64,000 nucleotides of DNA, taken from NCBI RefSeq assembly GCF_003597395.2, contig NC_133771.1, positions 62,594,294-62,658,293 on the forward strand, written 5' to 3'. The notes under the pieces are model-generated. The model searched no databases. It had not been told where the DNA came from and saw only the letters and a program-made list of their open reading frames with translations. Below are positions 10,784-22,205 of the stretch, piece after piece. The position numbers and the translations under genes were made by a program. The number at the start of each line of letters is the position of its first letter. The stretch's first letter is position 1. Source of the DNA: Chelonoidis abingdonii (taxonomy: Eukaryota > Chordata > Testudines > Testudinidae).

Positions 10784-11092
10784 GCGGGCGGGGCGGCAAG
10801 CGGGCAATTGCCCAGCCCCATTGAGAGTTTTTTTTCAGGGCCGCTGGAGCGGGGTCCTTCACTCATGCTGGGGCCGGAAAACTCTCCCAGGGCCCGGGAC
10901 CCGGAGCTTCTTGCTCTGGGTATCGGTGATAATTCGGATGGTGGGAGCCCCACTGTGGGTCTTCAGGGCACTTTGGCGGTGGGCATCTGGGCAGCGGAAG
11001 GACCCCCACCGCCGAATTACTTGCAAAACGGGGCCCCCCCACTTGAAGACCCAAGCCCCTGGAAATCCTCTGGTGGCCTGACAACTCAAGGG
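10784..11092. repeat. GC-rich non-autonomous element inserted in CR1
   Basis: CR1 sequence stops after GGAGTGCCCCAGCAGGG and resumes with GGTCTGGGGCCGTGTTTG, which are adjacent in the CR1 consensus as I know it. The insert is rich in self-complementary words: CCGCCGAATTA, GAAAACTCTC and its mirror GAGAGTTTTT, and GGACCCGGAGC. It can fold into a long stem. I know this style as a common turtle miniature element, but its superfamily is not clear from sequence alone. Confidence 0.5.
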
Positions 11093-11597
11093 GTTGGTCT
11101 GGGGCCGTGTTTGTTCAGCTCTTCAATTAACGATCGTGGATGATGGGACTGGATTGGACCCTCAGCAAATTGCGGATGAACTTGAGCTGGGGAAGAGGTA
11201 AGATTGCTGGAGGTAGGATAGGATCCAGAGTGACTTAGACAAATGAGAGGATTTGGGCCAAAGAAATCTGAATAGAGTTCAACAAGGAAATACAGAGTCC
11301 TGCACTTGGGATGGAAGAATCCATGGCTGCACGGCTGGGGACGATTGCTAAGCAGCACAACTTTGCAGAAAGGACTTGGGGATTACATGGGCTGAGAAGC
11401 TGATATGAAGTCAGCAGTGTGCCCTTGTTGCAAGGAGATACAGCTATTGGCTGCATAGTAGGTATATTACCAGTAGATCGCAGGAAGTGACTATTCCCCA
11501 CTATTCCAGCACTGGTGAGCCACATGTGGAGTATTACGTCCAGTTTTGGGCCCCATTACAGAAAGGATGTGAGAAAATCGGAGAAAGTTCCAGCAAC

Positions 11598-11810
11598 AGG
11601 CCGGCTCCAGGCATCAGTTTAGCAGCGGGTGCTTGGGTGGCCACTTGGAGAGGGGCGGCATGTCCAAGGTATTTGAATGCATTCGGCAGAGGGTCCTCGC
11701 TCCCCCTGCTCAGAGCGAAGGACTCCTGCTGAATTGGCCGCAGATACGATCGGGCTTTTTTTTGTTTTTTTGGCTGCTGTTGGGGGCACGCAAAACCCCT
11801 GGACTGGCCT
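11598..11810. repeat. Second miniature element inserted in CR1
   Basis: The left end is AGGCCGGCTCCAGG and the right end reads AAAACCCCTGGACTGGCCT. These are imperfect terminal inverted repeats (about 12 of 15 positions). The flanking octamers CCAGCAAC and TCAGCAGA share CAGCA, a decayed target duplication. CR1 resumes directly afterwards. Contains a T-run (11757-11771). No protein. Confidence 0.55.
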
Positions 11811-12268
11811 TCAGCAGAGGCACAAACGTGGATTAGGGGCCCTGGGACATGACTTGTGAGAAGACGTGAGGAATACTGGGCTTAATTAGTCTGCAAACGA
11901 GAAGAGTGAGGGGGGATTTGATGCACTTCAACTACTTGAGGGGGTTCCAAGAGGATGGACTTCAGCTGTTCCGTGGGCAGATGACAGAAACAAGGAGCAA
12001 TGGTCTCAAGTTGCAGTGGGGAGACCTATGGTGGATATTAGGAAAAACTATTTCACTAGGAAAGTGGTGAAGCCCTGGAATGGGTTACTTAGGGAGGTGG
12101 TGGAATCTCCATCTTTATAGGTTTTTAAGGCCTATAAAGGTTTTTAAGGCCTGGCTTGACAAAGCTCTGGCTGAGATGATTTAGTTTGGGTTGGTCCTGC
12201 TTTGAGCAGGGAGTTGGACTAGATGATCTTCTGAGGTCTCTTCCAACCCCAATCTTCTATGACTCTAA

Positions 12269-13204
12269 TTATGCAGTTTCACTGGGCAAAAAATGCTAAG
12301 TTATTTAAATATTTGAAATATTTGTAATGTGTGGCTGTGAAATGTTAAAATGAGATGCTGAATTTTACAACTAACAAAGAAAGCCGTGGAAATATGTAGC
12401 TTTATATAAGCTGTCTGAGTGAGAGCAATACACTTAAGCTGCAAGGAGGATAACCTGCTGCGAAAATCTACACAGATATTAGATTATATTTAGAATAATT
12501 TTACCACATAAAACTGGATGTGGTCAATTAATTCAGGAGTGATTTAAAGGTGGCATATGCTGCAGCTTTAGAAACACCGAATGATTCATTGTAGTCACGT
12601 CTATTAAAATTCATGGTATGATTCTGTCCCTGTAAAAACCCGTGATGGCTGGTAAATACTTGGCTTTGTCATCAGTTTTTGGATGTTATTTAATTAACAA
12701 ACAAATGAGTTTATTTGAAGCTCATTATGACACAGTATCTGTCCAATGTGAAAGTGATGTGGTACTGGCCAGCACTCATATAGTACCAGGTCAACATTTA
12801 CTCTGAAAATATTTTGCTTTATGTGCTGCTGACCTAATTTCCACAACTCTGTCAGGAGAGTCTTGAAATAATGGTGCTTGCTGGGGGTTTGGCTTTCGAT
12901 TCTTTTATTTAAAGACTATTTTTTGAGTTCAATCAACCTTTAATACAAAATTATGTCAATTTGGCAGGGGATTTATTAGTAAAAAATGTACTTAATTTTA
13001 GAAAGAGGTTGAACTCTAGAACACTTCCTGAACTTAATTATGCCATGCAGTGATTCTATGAGGTGCTGATTTCCCTGCAACTGTTATGGCCATCAGAGGA
13101 AGGAAGTTCAGTGCTTAGCAGGAGCTGCTAAGCACCAGGCAGGTATTTATAATGGAATAGAAAAGAAGGTATATTAGTCTCAAGGTGGAATGACTGAATA
13201 CAGC
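12269..13204. other. Non-coding AT-rich stretch, nothing recognised
   Basis: Many stops in all frames, no repeat family recognised and no splice-bounded open segment noticed. Confidence 0.5.
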
Positions 13205-13780
13205 AGCAACTGAATGTCATATGCTATTGTAATTACTATTATTTCTATTACGGCTGCTCCTAGAGGGCTCAGTCAAGATCCAGGCCCCATTGTGTTAGGA
13301 CAGGGGACATACACATACTAAGAGATAGTTCCCAAAGAATTCACAGCCTAATAGACAAGACAGACAAAAGGGTGGGAGAAAGGAAATATAGAATCTCCAT
13401 TTTACAGATGAGGAACTGAGGCACAGAGAGATAAAGGCCCAGATCCGTGTAAGGACTTAGTCACCTAACTCTCACTTTAAAACACCTAGAACCAAAATTT
13501 ACACAGTATTGAGATCCTCAAAATCCCTGCTCAGCTGCCACCTAACTCTGGAGGCACCTAAAATCCCTCAGCACCGAAAGTTTCACTGTACGTCCCCCAG
13601 GCACCTATGTTTCTGCTGCTGGACATGCACACAACACTTCAATCTATGCTCTGGGGCACCTGTCTCACCTAAATCCCTGTGCAATGCTCAAATCAGGTGA
13701 AGACAGACATTGCCCTGCCTAGCTCAGCAGACAGTCTCAAAGCATGCCTAACTCCATGCAAAATGAGGCCTTACCTACAA
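13205..13780. repeat. Ancient MIR-like SINE plus low-divergence-word repeat
   Basis: 13210-13450 has the amniote MIR/SINE-like order: ATTACTATTATTTCTATTAC, then GGCTCAGTCAAGATCCAGG, CCCCATTGTGTTAGGACAGG, and ATTTTACAGATGAGGAACTG followed by AGGCACAGAGAG. 13450-13780 repeats the words CACCTAACTC and GGCACCTAAAATCCCT, as in another old reptile repeat. Divergence is high. Confidence 0.5.
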
Positions 13781-14721
13781 GACATATACCATTGTTGTAC
13801 ACAGAAAGACTTTGTGTTAAGAGGAAAAAAATCGACTTTCAAAATTTTATCTTTGTGATTTTAGCAACATTGGGATCCCATAAGTCTGAGTATAGTTACT
13901 CATGTAAGTAGGTATGATACCTATGATCTCTGCTTAGATGAGTTACAATCCTATTAGTTATCATAACCAATTCTTGCCTAAATTATCTTATTGTAGAATC
14001 TAATTTACTTTGATCTTTTACCCCTCTGAATTATCGGGATAAGGGGACAGAATTTGATCTTCATTACATTGTAATAAATCTAGATAGACTACTTCAGTGA
14101 AGTTAATCAAGTGGTCCTCACTTTAAGCTAAGGAAGATACATGAAAAAGAGTTAAATGCTGGAGAGGATGTAAAGAAATACAGGCCTTTATTCATACAGT
14201 GGTGAGAATGTCCTAAGATAACAGAATCTTGGAGGAAATAACAAATGGAATTTTTACAGTAACTAAAATTAGGTTACCCAGAGAACATGCAGTGATTCTA
14301 ATCGGAAGTTATTGATTTAGGAAAGGACCCAGAGACCTTCTAAGTTGGTATTTGTATTGTAGCTTTCTAGAGGTCTGAAGCTTTCTTGATTAAATAAGAT
14401 GGTATTAGGAGGTTAGAGACATGAACATTGTTTTTATATTTATGGATACAATTTATTATATTGATATGGTAATGTGAATTTATTAGGGTAATATTGAGAA
14501 GGATAAATTTATAATTTAAATTATGTTTTCTATTCATGTAGGCCTGTGACAAAAATAAAAAGAAGCTTGTCTCAGATCCCCGGTGTTTGCTTTTATGAAG
14601 ACATTCAAGCAGTGTACAGACTTTCAGGAATAATATGTACCTACAGATGTGTTGCTTCAGTTGCCCCTCAAAACAATGTCTTCACAGGGTTGTTATGGGC
14701 TCTGCAATTTGTTTGCCTTAC
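13781..14721. other. Non-coding AT-rich stretch, nothing recognised
   Basis: Low-GC sequence with dense stops in all frames. No repeat family recognised. Confidence 0.5.
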
Positions 14722-15522
14722 TGTGACAAAGCAAGACCCACCATCGAGGCACCTCCCGCTGGCCATCCTGGGAATTAGCTCTTGGACCTTCCAGTCTTCC
14801 TTCAGCTAGTAGTATCACGCCTGCTGTCACTGCTGTCTCCAATCTTTGGACCTGCATGGCTCCCTGGTCTGCCGTGTCCTTTTCTGGGCATGGTCCTCTG
14901 GCTGTGCCCCTACTCTGGTATCTCCCTACTTCTGGGGCACTGGAAGTCCTTAGTCCTCCCACTTGCCTAAGCAGACAGCTTGTATCCAAGGTCCAGCCCA
15001 CTCAGGGTCAAACTGCAACCTGGATACCAGCCACTGTTCTCACTGGCAAATGGGGTGCAAGGGGGGAACACCCAGGCCCACCCGCTATTCTGGGTCCCAA
15101 CCCAGGGACCCTATAGCCAGCAGCCACTTACTGCCCTACTCCAACCTGCTGCCTATTTTCCCTAGGCCATTTTCCCCACAGCCCTAGCAACCTCTCAGCC
15201 CTTGTAGCAAGGCACCAGCCTGGCAGTGGTCAACCAGCAGCTGATCTTTATACTCTGCTGCCCCTGCCTAGCACTGCTTTATCCATAGCACTTCTTCAGG
15301 CAGCCAGACCTCCTCTCTTTACTTTCAGGGAGAGACTGCCTTCTGCTCTGCTGAGCAGACCTTTATATAAGGCCCTTGCTGACCCTGATTGGCTGCTCCA
15401 GCAAGCCTTCCCCTTATTGGTGGGCTCAATAAGCCCTTTCCTGATTAGTGGGTTCTGCGCAGCTTCCCTGGTGCTGTTTTTAACTTCTTTTTCTCCTTGT
15501 GTGGGGCAGCTGCCCCACCACA
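14722..15522 (+). mobile_element. Solo LTR, family A (copy 1)
   Basis: Starts TGTGAC and ends CCACCACA, the TG...CA form of an LTR. It shares a block order with 36137-36837 and 58962-59671: CCTGGGAATTAGCT near the start, a C/T-rich middle, TTTATATAAGGCCC (TATA-like, 15362-15375), CTGATTGGCTGCTCC, then GGGGCAGCTGCCCC at the end. The flanks CTTAC and TTCAC are a decayed 5-bp duplication. No internal region or second LTR lies beside it. Confidence 0.7.
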
Positions 15523-16399
15523 TTCACTCAATGACATGCTTTTTTTCTCTCAGATTATTATAAAAACTTGAGTGGAAAGATGTTGTGCACCTAAGCTTCC
15601 TTACAGAGAAATTGCCCCCAAAACTCCCCCAATGACTTCTCTTTGTCTAAATTGAAATCAGTATTCTCCCTGTAAATACTGCCATGGTGCAATTCCCTTT
15701 TCAGTGATATGTTTATGTTTTGCTTTCTAACTTATAGCTTTATTCTCCTTTCCACATCTAAGCTGTCATTTTCACTTTGATGGTTGTTTGCACAGATGAG
15801 AGACCTTTAGCCTATCTTCAGTGGCTCAGCAATGGGAACAGCAGAACCAAGTGTCTCCCCTCTAGGGAGTACTGTTTGTCTGGTGACTTATCAGTGCTGA
15901 AACCCTGCAAAACATATTTGCTTCAGTAGCGCTGTACTTCGGATACCTTTAAAAAGGTGAAAAATGCCACAGGGGATAGGGGATAGGAACTCTATTGAAT
16001 CAGGTATCCTCTTCACTTATGAAAGCTGGTTATATTTTGCAAGATAAAAGAGTAGTGAAGCTAGGAGAGAAATGGGGATGTGGTGTGGCAGACACAGTGC
16101 TGCTATTTAATCTAAGAGTACTGATAAGTAGTTTTATGACTATTGTATGTGACCTGGTCAGGGAGGTGAAGTTACTGTATGTATGTGAAGTTACATTGGG
16201 TGATTAGTCTTTTCTGTATGAATGTATTGGTCTAGCTGAAGTGTGGGCTGTTGGAAACACAATGGATTTGGGTAAGCTACAAAGATTTGGTTCGGCTATT
16301 ATCAGATAATGGCCTATGTCAATGCCAAGTCTGAAGTGGCACAGCTGTTTTGCCAAGGGTGGGAGTCTAGCGATCAAAGGGCACTAAACAGTTAAAAGA
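15523..16399. other. Non-coding stretch, nothing recognised
   Basis: No coding signal. Short palindromic patches only. Confidence 0.45.
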
Positions 16400-16852
16400 A
16401 CTCTCTGGTGAGAGGTGTGAGTGTGGGGATGGATTTCAGTGAGCTCTGATATGGACACAGAGATGAGTCCTGCAGGAGTGGAGTATGGGGCCTTCCCAGC
16501 CCCCCAGGAAAGGGTAAGCTTTAAGGAATTTAGTAGGTTGTTTATCATTTTAAGATCTGTTTTCTCTGAACATTTTTGTTTCTAAATAAAATAATACTAT
16601 GCTTTAAGAAGGCTGTTCAGTCCCAGTATACCATTAGTCACTGTTCCCCAGGAGCAGGAGAGCAAGTACTGAACACAACTCAGGCTTGCTGAGGTAACCA
16701 TGGTTAGTACCTGGGGACTACAACTCAAGATCCAGCCTGAGAGTGGGAGAATCGTGTGATTCCACCGTGTGAGACGTGATGACAAAAGGCCTCAGGGGTG
16801 TGCATTTAAAGAGACTGGGGGCAGAAGGACAGATTGCCTGGTCACTGTGACA
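16400..16852 (+). repeat. Possible LTR-derived repeat
   Basis: Contains AATAAAATAATAC (16586-16598) and a long stretch without a plausible frame, and ends CTGGTCACTGTGACA, an LTR-like terminus. I recall this word order from turtle repeats, but I found no 5' boundary and no target duplication. Confidence 0.3.
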
Positions 16853-17909
16853 CATGGCGCCATAATACAACCAGATTAGTACCTTTGAAAATTGGTATGA
16901 TAAGTTTGCATCTGTTACAATTAGGAGATCAGCAAACTTTGACTCAGAGCAGAAGCACCTTTGCATGGTGGCAGTTACGGTTGGTGGTAATTATGATTGT
17001 TATATGTCAAAGGTACAATCACAGTCCAAAGATATTGGTTAAAAAATATCATGTCACCTCTATATCAAAGTGAGAACCAGCATTTAGTGTGGAACTGTGG
17101 ACACCCCCATAATCCTGACAGACTTTCTTTGAGCCAGATTATTCATCTCTTCCTTTCAAAGTGCTGTGTACTGACTGATAATATTTTGAGAATCTTTTTC
17201 TCTGTGTTAGTGACCTGGTACATTTGTGTTATAATAGCACAAAACAAATAATAAGTACAAATTCAGTCTAAAGCCCATTTTGTTCAACAAAATCCTCCTA
17301 ACATACTTGTACAAAGCATATTTACTTTAGTTACTCCATTATTTCATATCTAATCCAATTTCAGTCAGTTGAATAATTGTAATGTCATCTTGAAAAAGAA
17401 GAAGAGGAGACGGAAGGTGTCTCAGAAACTCCCAGAAAGGAGGTAGCCTACAAAAATGACTTTTGACATGAAGCATTGCTTGGAATCTTCACACATTTCT
17501 TCCTCTCCCATTAAATATAAAGCACCAAGGACAAAATTCTACTCCCAGATCCACATGGCGAGTGTCAACTGACGTTCGGCTCCAGTGGGAATTTTGCACA
17601 TGTAGAAAAAGCAGAATGTCAGAGTCAAGATCTGCTGTGCAGATCTGAAGGAGAATTTTGCCTTAACTGTTGAAAAGCCCAGCCTGTTATGCAAATAGCA
17701 CTATTTTATAATACAGAGATGTCACACTGAGTCGATGGGGAAGGAAAATTACATTTTCTGGTAGAACCTTAGTGTCCAAGTCCTCTCCTTCCAAATATAA
17801 TATTACTTCTGTTTGTGCACAGATCGTTACTGATTCTTTTGTCTCTGAAAATTAATACTACTTTTCTTTTCTACTTTTACATGCAGCAGCAGTGTATTCT
17901 ATTTCCATT
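16853..17909. other. Non-coding AT-rich stretch, nothing recognised
   Basis: Dense stops and no family recognised. A weak ancient-repeat patch around 17530-17660 (AAATTCTACTCCCAGATCC) may be an old palindromic repeat. Confidence 0.45.
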
Positions 17910-18070
17910 TTGTTTTATCTTCCCCCTTCCTATCCTCCTTTCTTTCTTTTTTTCTTTTTTTTAGCAGTCCTGTTGGCTCTTTTCCCACTTGAGCTGTTGC
18001 CTCTTCACTCTCTCCTTTGCTTCCCTTCTCCCTATTTTTTCTTCTTCCTTGGCTCTTTATGTCCCTTCCC
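17910..18070. repeat. Pyrimidine-rich low-complexity tract
   Basis: A C/T-rich strand over about 160 bases (TTCTTTCTTTTTTTCTTTT and similar). Apparent proteins here are low-complexity artefacts. Confidence 0.8.
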
Positions 18071-18274
18071 TCATCTCTCACATTGCTCCATGCCACCGTG
18101 CTGCAAAAACACAGAAGATAGGATAGGGTGGGGAAGGGGAAGGGCTTTGCAAGCAGATTATAGAATATTTTTTAAAGGAAAAATGCTAATCCAATTATGT
18201 TAAAGGAATGATGTGGCATTGGGATGAAGAGGGACTGGAACATGGTTTTGATGAATCTACCTATTAGGTAATAC

Positions 18275-18350
18275 CTTCTCTTTCTCTCCATCTTTTCTTG
18301 TGTTTTTTCCTCTCTCTTTCTCTTTCTCAGAGGTTCTCTTTCAGTCTGAG
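18275..18350. repeat. Pyrimidine-rich tract
   Basis: TCTCTTTCTCT-type run followed by CCTCCTCTTCTC. Low complexity. Confidence 0.75.
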
Positions 18351-18987
18351 CCTCCTCTTCTCACTCACTCTGTTTCCTTCTCTTCCTCGCGGGAGAGGTG
18401 CTGCAGGCAACAGCATCTGCAATCAGGGACAGGATTTGCATGGTTTCAGGACTGATTCTTCCTCTCACCTTCTAAGCCCTGGGAGATTTCAGCAGCCTCC
18501 TAGTCTTTGGGGAACCCTGGAAATTTCCTTGGAGCCCTACTGAGCCCATTCAAGTCTAAACTTGGATAATTGTATTAAAACTACTGTTAATCTATTTTCC
18601 CTGATGTAGTTTGCAGTGTGTGTGTGTGTGTGGGGATTATTTACATTGCAGAGTCACCGTAGTCTTCGATGTCTCTTGTTTTCTTCACTGGGAGCTGAAT
18701 TTAATAGTTAGGTGTGTTTTCTAGCTAGGTGTATTAGATAATCCTGAATTTACCAACACATCTTCCAGGATTAGAAGCAAACACAGTGTAGCCCCATTGA
18801 GTAGCTGGGAATCTCCACTTTAAAACTATAAAGCCCCCATTTCTAACTCTCCAGAGGCATAAGATATCAGCCCTTCTACTTTTTGCTAGGGCTGGATTGC
18901 ATATTGCCCATCTTGTAGCTCAGAGCAGTCTGGTTTGGAGGGAAAATTCCACATTTGGGGAAAATAATTTTTTCCTAACAGTTTGTG
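18351..18987. other. Non-coding stretch with a short (TG)n run
   Basis: Contains a TG dinucleotide run at about 18616-18632. Otherwise nothing recognised. Confidence 0.5.
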
Positions 18988-19170
18988 GCGAGAGATAGCT
19001 CAGTGGTTTGAGCATTAACCCCCTAAACCCAGGGTTGTGAGTTTCCCCCTTGAGGGGGCCATTTAGGGATCTGGGGTAAAAATCTGTCTGGGGATTGGTC
19101 CTGCTTTAAGCAGGGGGTTGGACTAGATGATCTCCTTTGGTGCCTTCCAACTCTGATATTCTATGATTTT
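18988..19170 (+). repeat. tRNA-derived SINE with CR1-like tail (Cry type), copy 1
   Basis: The head GATAGCTCAGTGGTTTGAGC is a tRNA-like A box. GGTTGTGAGTTTCCC is a degenerate B box, 31 bases downstream. The tail GGGGGTTGGACTAGATGATC ending TTCTATGA is that of CR1, which supplies RT in trans. This combination is the Cryptodira Cry SINE as I know it. It is not a functional tRNA gene. Confidence 0.9.
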
Positions 19171-20049
19171 AAAAGATATGACAGCTGTTTGAAGCTGCCC
19201 AGAGATTCAGAATATTAGAAGTATTCCTAATTAAGATGGTTTAACAGACAGAAGAGTGATGAATCAGATAAAATATCAAAGATTAACAACAAATGCAATA
19301 AATCATATGACCCTGTTCTTTGTTGTATGTTTATCACTACTACTCACAGTATGTGGTTCTATATTATATGTAAGCAGTTGATCAGGACCACAGTCAGAAA
19401 GACCAGGAGTTAATCTGCATTTTGATAATATTGTTAATGATCAGGCATCTGTAAGGCTAAGGCAAAGAAATGGATGATCCTGAATGTGAAAAGGTATTTC
19501 TGACAAGTACTGGAAAAGATCACAGCAGACTACCTGTGATGATATTGCTAACACAAGAAAAGCTAACCCGAGGAGTGGAACCTTCAATCCATGTCTTTCA
19601 CAGAGACAATTTGAATGTCAAGAAGACATACTGTGTCCTTATCTCCCACTGAAACAAAGACCAGGGAAATCCCACAATTTCAGTAAGTGTTTTAATCAAT
19701 ATAGTAAGTACTGAGAAAATGTATCAGAGTTCAAAAGAGACCCAGGAAACTAGAAAGCTAAAAGAAGTGAATTAATTACAGCTAAAGAAATGTATATGCT
19801 GCAGGGCAAGAGTGTCAGAATTGCCCCACTAGTTAAAGCCAACTACACAGCAGACAAATCACTAATCACCATCTTCCAATGAGCTAATGTATTCACACTG
19901 ATCTGACATTCTAGGGACCGGATTAGGAACAAGGTGGCTTAAAGTCACGTATTCCCTATCCTCTAGGTCCTGTTCTGAGTGCAGCTTGGTCAGACCAGAG
20001 AATCTGCTTTAGTATCATTTATTTGCACACATACCCCTTAACTAATAAT
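19171..20049. other. Non-coding stretch, nothing recognised
   Basis: No family or frame recognised. Confidence 0.5.
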
Positions 20050-20240
20050 TACCGTAAGAATAATGTGTATTTGTTTGTATTACCATAGTGCCTAGAAGAC
20101 CGAGTCATGGACTAGGACCTCAGTGGACTAGACACTGAATTACTGATAGTAGTTAGTACATTTCTTTTACTGTAGTACCTAAAGAACCACTATGCTGGTT
20201 GTTGTACAAACATAGAAAAGAGACAGCCCTGGTTCTGTAG
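20050..20240. repeat. Ancient L2/MIR-type tail fragment
   Basis: TTTGTATTACCATAGTGCC, then GTCATGGACTAGGACCTCAG and GTTGTACAAACATAG, is the word order of a widespread old amniote repeat. Strongly diverged. Confidence 0.45.
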
Positions 20241-21294
20241 ACTTTATGTGATATACTTAGCTAGAAAACACACCTAACTATTAAATTTAGCTGCCAGTGA
20301 AGAAAACAAGAGATATTTAAGACCGTGGTGACTTCGCAGTGTAACCCCCCCGCACATACACATACACACACTTCAAACTACTTCAGGGAAAAATAAATGA
20401 ACAGTAGTTTTAATACAATTATGCAAGTAGAGGCTTGAATGAGCTCATTAGGGCTACAAGGAAATTTCCAGGGTTCCCCAAAGACTAGGAGGCTGCTGAA
20501 ATCTCTCACTTTTTTTTTTAATAGAAAAACACTAGATCAGTTTTAGAGTTCTCTTAGATATATCAGCTATAAATTTCCTTTCCTGCTGAGCTCTGCATGG
20601 TTGTATATATGGCACCTGACTTTATAGATAGAAGGATCAACACAAAAGAGCCCAAAAGACTTTTTATTAATGCCCCCAAACTCTCAAACATTTTTAGAAT
20701 AATTTTTTTCTGTAACATGGCATATACAGAATGCAAAATTGTACAGTGTTAAAGGGTTTTTTTTTAATGATTGTTGTGATTGCCTGCATAACTCACTGGT
20801 AATTAATGCACCTATCACAAAATCATGTTCCTAAAATCTTTATATCACACCACACAAAGATGTATTTTTTTCTTGATATATGTGTGTGCACACACACTTA
20901 TATACACATATTCATGCACAGACATATGTATATATGAATATATAATATTATACACAAAATTATTATGTTAAAAGAACATTATTAAGACTGCAAAGACAAG
21001 TATTTAACTTACAAAAGGCCAGAATTAAGGTTACACAGGCAACCTTAATATGCTGCTTTAGTGGCCAGCATGATTCAGTCTTTAATTATATGATCACATA
21101 CTTCTTTTCCCACAAACCCCTTCCTCGTTCAGTGCACAGGGTAGACCATTCTTGGTGAATGAACAGCTGTTCAATATTTTGTATTATCCATATTGTTTAA
21201 TGTGTGCTGTAGAGCTTATTTACTGCACATTCTTCAAACCTGGCTCTGAATACAGAGGGCTTGAGGGTTTTTCTATGTTGCTCATATCTGCAGT
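20241..21294. other. AT-rich stretch with short CA/TA simple repeats
   Basis: Short CACACA run near 20353-20372 and alternating TATATGTGTGTGCACACACA near 20877-20897. Otherwise no feature recognised. Confidence 0.5.
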
Positions 21295-21720
21295 ATCAGA
21301 GTGCTTCACAAACATTAATTAACTTATTGTGACAACACCCCTGAGAGGTAAAATGGTATGATGACCCTACTTTACAGATGGATAACTGTGATAAGGACAT
21401 TAAAGTCAAAAGTATTCACTAAATTTGGTGCCCAGTTTGAGACACTTAGGACTTGATTTTTCAGAGTACTTAGCACAATATAATATTTTATCTGTTCAGA
21501 GCACAGCTCCCTTTGACTTCACTTCTAACTGTGAATGCTCAGCACATCTGCAAATCAGACCCCGGGTTATCAATTTGGGCAGCCAGGAACACACAATTAG
21601 TGACTGCTTGCAAAAAAGTTTCTCTTATGTGACTTGCCCAGCTTCACATAGGAACTTTGTGGTAGAAGCAGGGATAAAATTCAGTTCTCTAGGGCAGCAT
21701 ACAACTGTCTTAACCAAACT
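21295..21720. repeat. Ancient MIR-like repeat, split
   Basis: GTGCTTCACAAACATTAATTAA, GAGAGGTAAAATGG and ACTTTACAGATGGATAAC (21300-21390), then GTGACTTGCCCAGCTTCACA (about 21630), follow the MIR-type order of old reptile SINEs. About 240 bases of other sequence separate the halves. Confidence 0.45.
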
Positions 21721-21837
21721 CTCTCTTCTTGCACTCTCTTGCCTCATTCACTACACACCAGCTAACTTCTGCAGTAAATGAGGCAGGGATTCTATAGACA
21801 ATAGTCTCTTTCACTACACAACCCTGATTAACTCAGC

Positions 21838-22035
21838 TTCTGTTGGTGGGAGAGACAGGCTTACAGGCTTTCAAGCCACACAGTGTTCTTCTCAGGTGAC
21901 CTGAAGAAGAGTTCTGTGTGGCTTAAAAGCTTGTCTCTCCCACCAACAGTAGTCCAATGAGAAAGATGTTACCTCACACACCTTGTCTCTCTAATATCCT
22001 GGGTCCGACAGAGCTACAACTACATCTATAAGAGC
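21838..22035 (-). repeat. Penelope-type tail repeat with internal hairpin, inverted
   Basis: TCTGTTGGTGGGAGAGACAGGC is mirrored by CTTGTCTCTCCCACCAACAG, separated by CTTCTCAGGTGACCTGAAGAAG. CCTTGTCTCTCTAATATCCTGG and CAGAGCTACAACTAC follow. Read on minus, this is the same family as 56255-56440. Confidence 0.6.
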
Positions 22036-22205
22036 TTATCTGTCTACATGGCAGCAATACAGTATGTGACTCTACAGAGCACTGGCTTGCCACATACTAC
22101 CTCGCCGTGGAGATAGGCCCTAAGCATCATCCATCCTGTGCTCTAAATCAGGCATGGGACCTGAGGAAAAAAAAATGGTATGTAATCATAAAATTAAATA
22201 CTGTA

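Larger units (their letters stand above)
8570..12268 (+). mobile_element. CR1 LINE, near full length, decayed, with two inserts
   Basis: CR1 elements retrotranspose by target-primed reverse transcription using an APE-type endonuclease (EN) and RT. The 5' piece (8690-8800) encodes GRDGIHLLKRGKSIF, as in the CR1 region upstream of EN. EN follows at 8927-9590, the linker at 9690-9965, RT in pieces from 10200 to 11250, and the C-terminal region from 11490 to 12100. The 3' tail at about 12190-12262 has the CR1-type ending GGAGTTGGACTAGATGATC followed by CTTCCAACC and TTCTATGA. Frameshifts are frequent. Two GC-rich elements are inserted at about 10784-11092 and 11598-11810. Confidence 0.9.

Noticed and set aside
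10661..11143. A 160-codon frame as a gene
   Set aside because: It starts in CR1 and runs through a GC-rich inserted miniature element. Composition, not coding, keeps it open.
17892..18203. Leu/Phe/Ser-rich plus frame resembling a membrane protein
   Set aside because: It is a translation of a C/T-rich low-complexity tract.
18988..19060. tRNA gene
   Set aside because: A and B box-like words are present, but no cloverleaf can be completed and a CR1-type tail follows. It is a SINE head.
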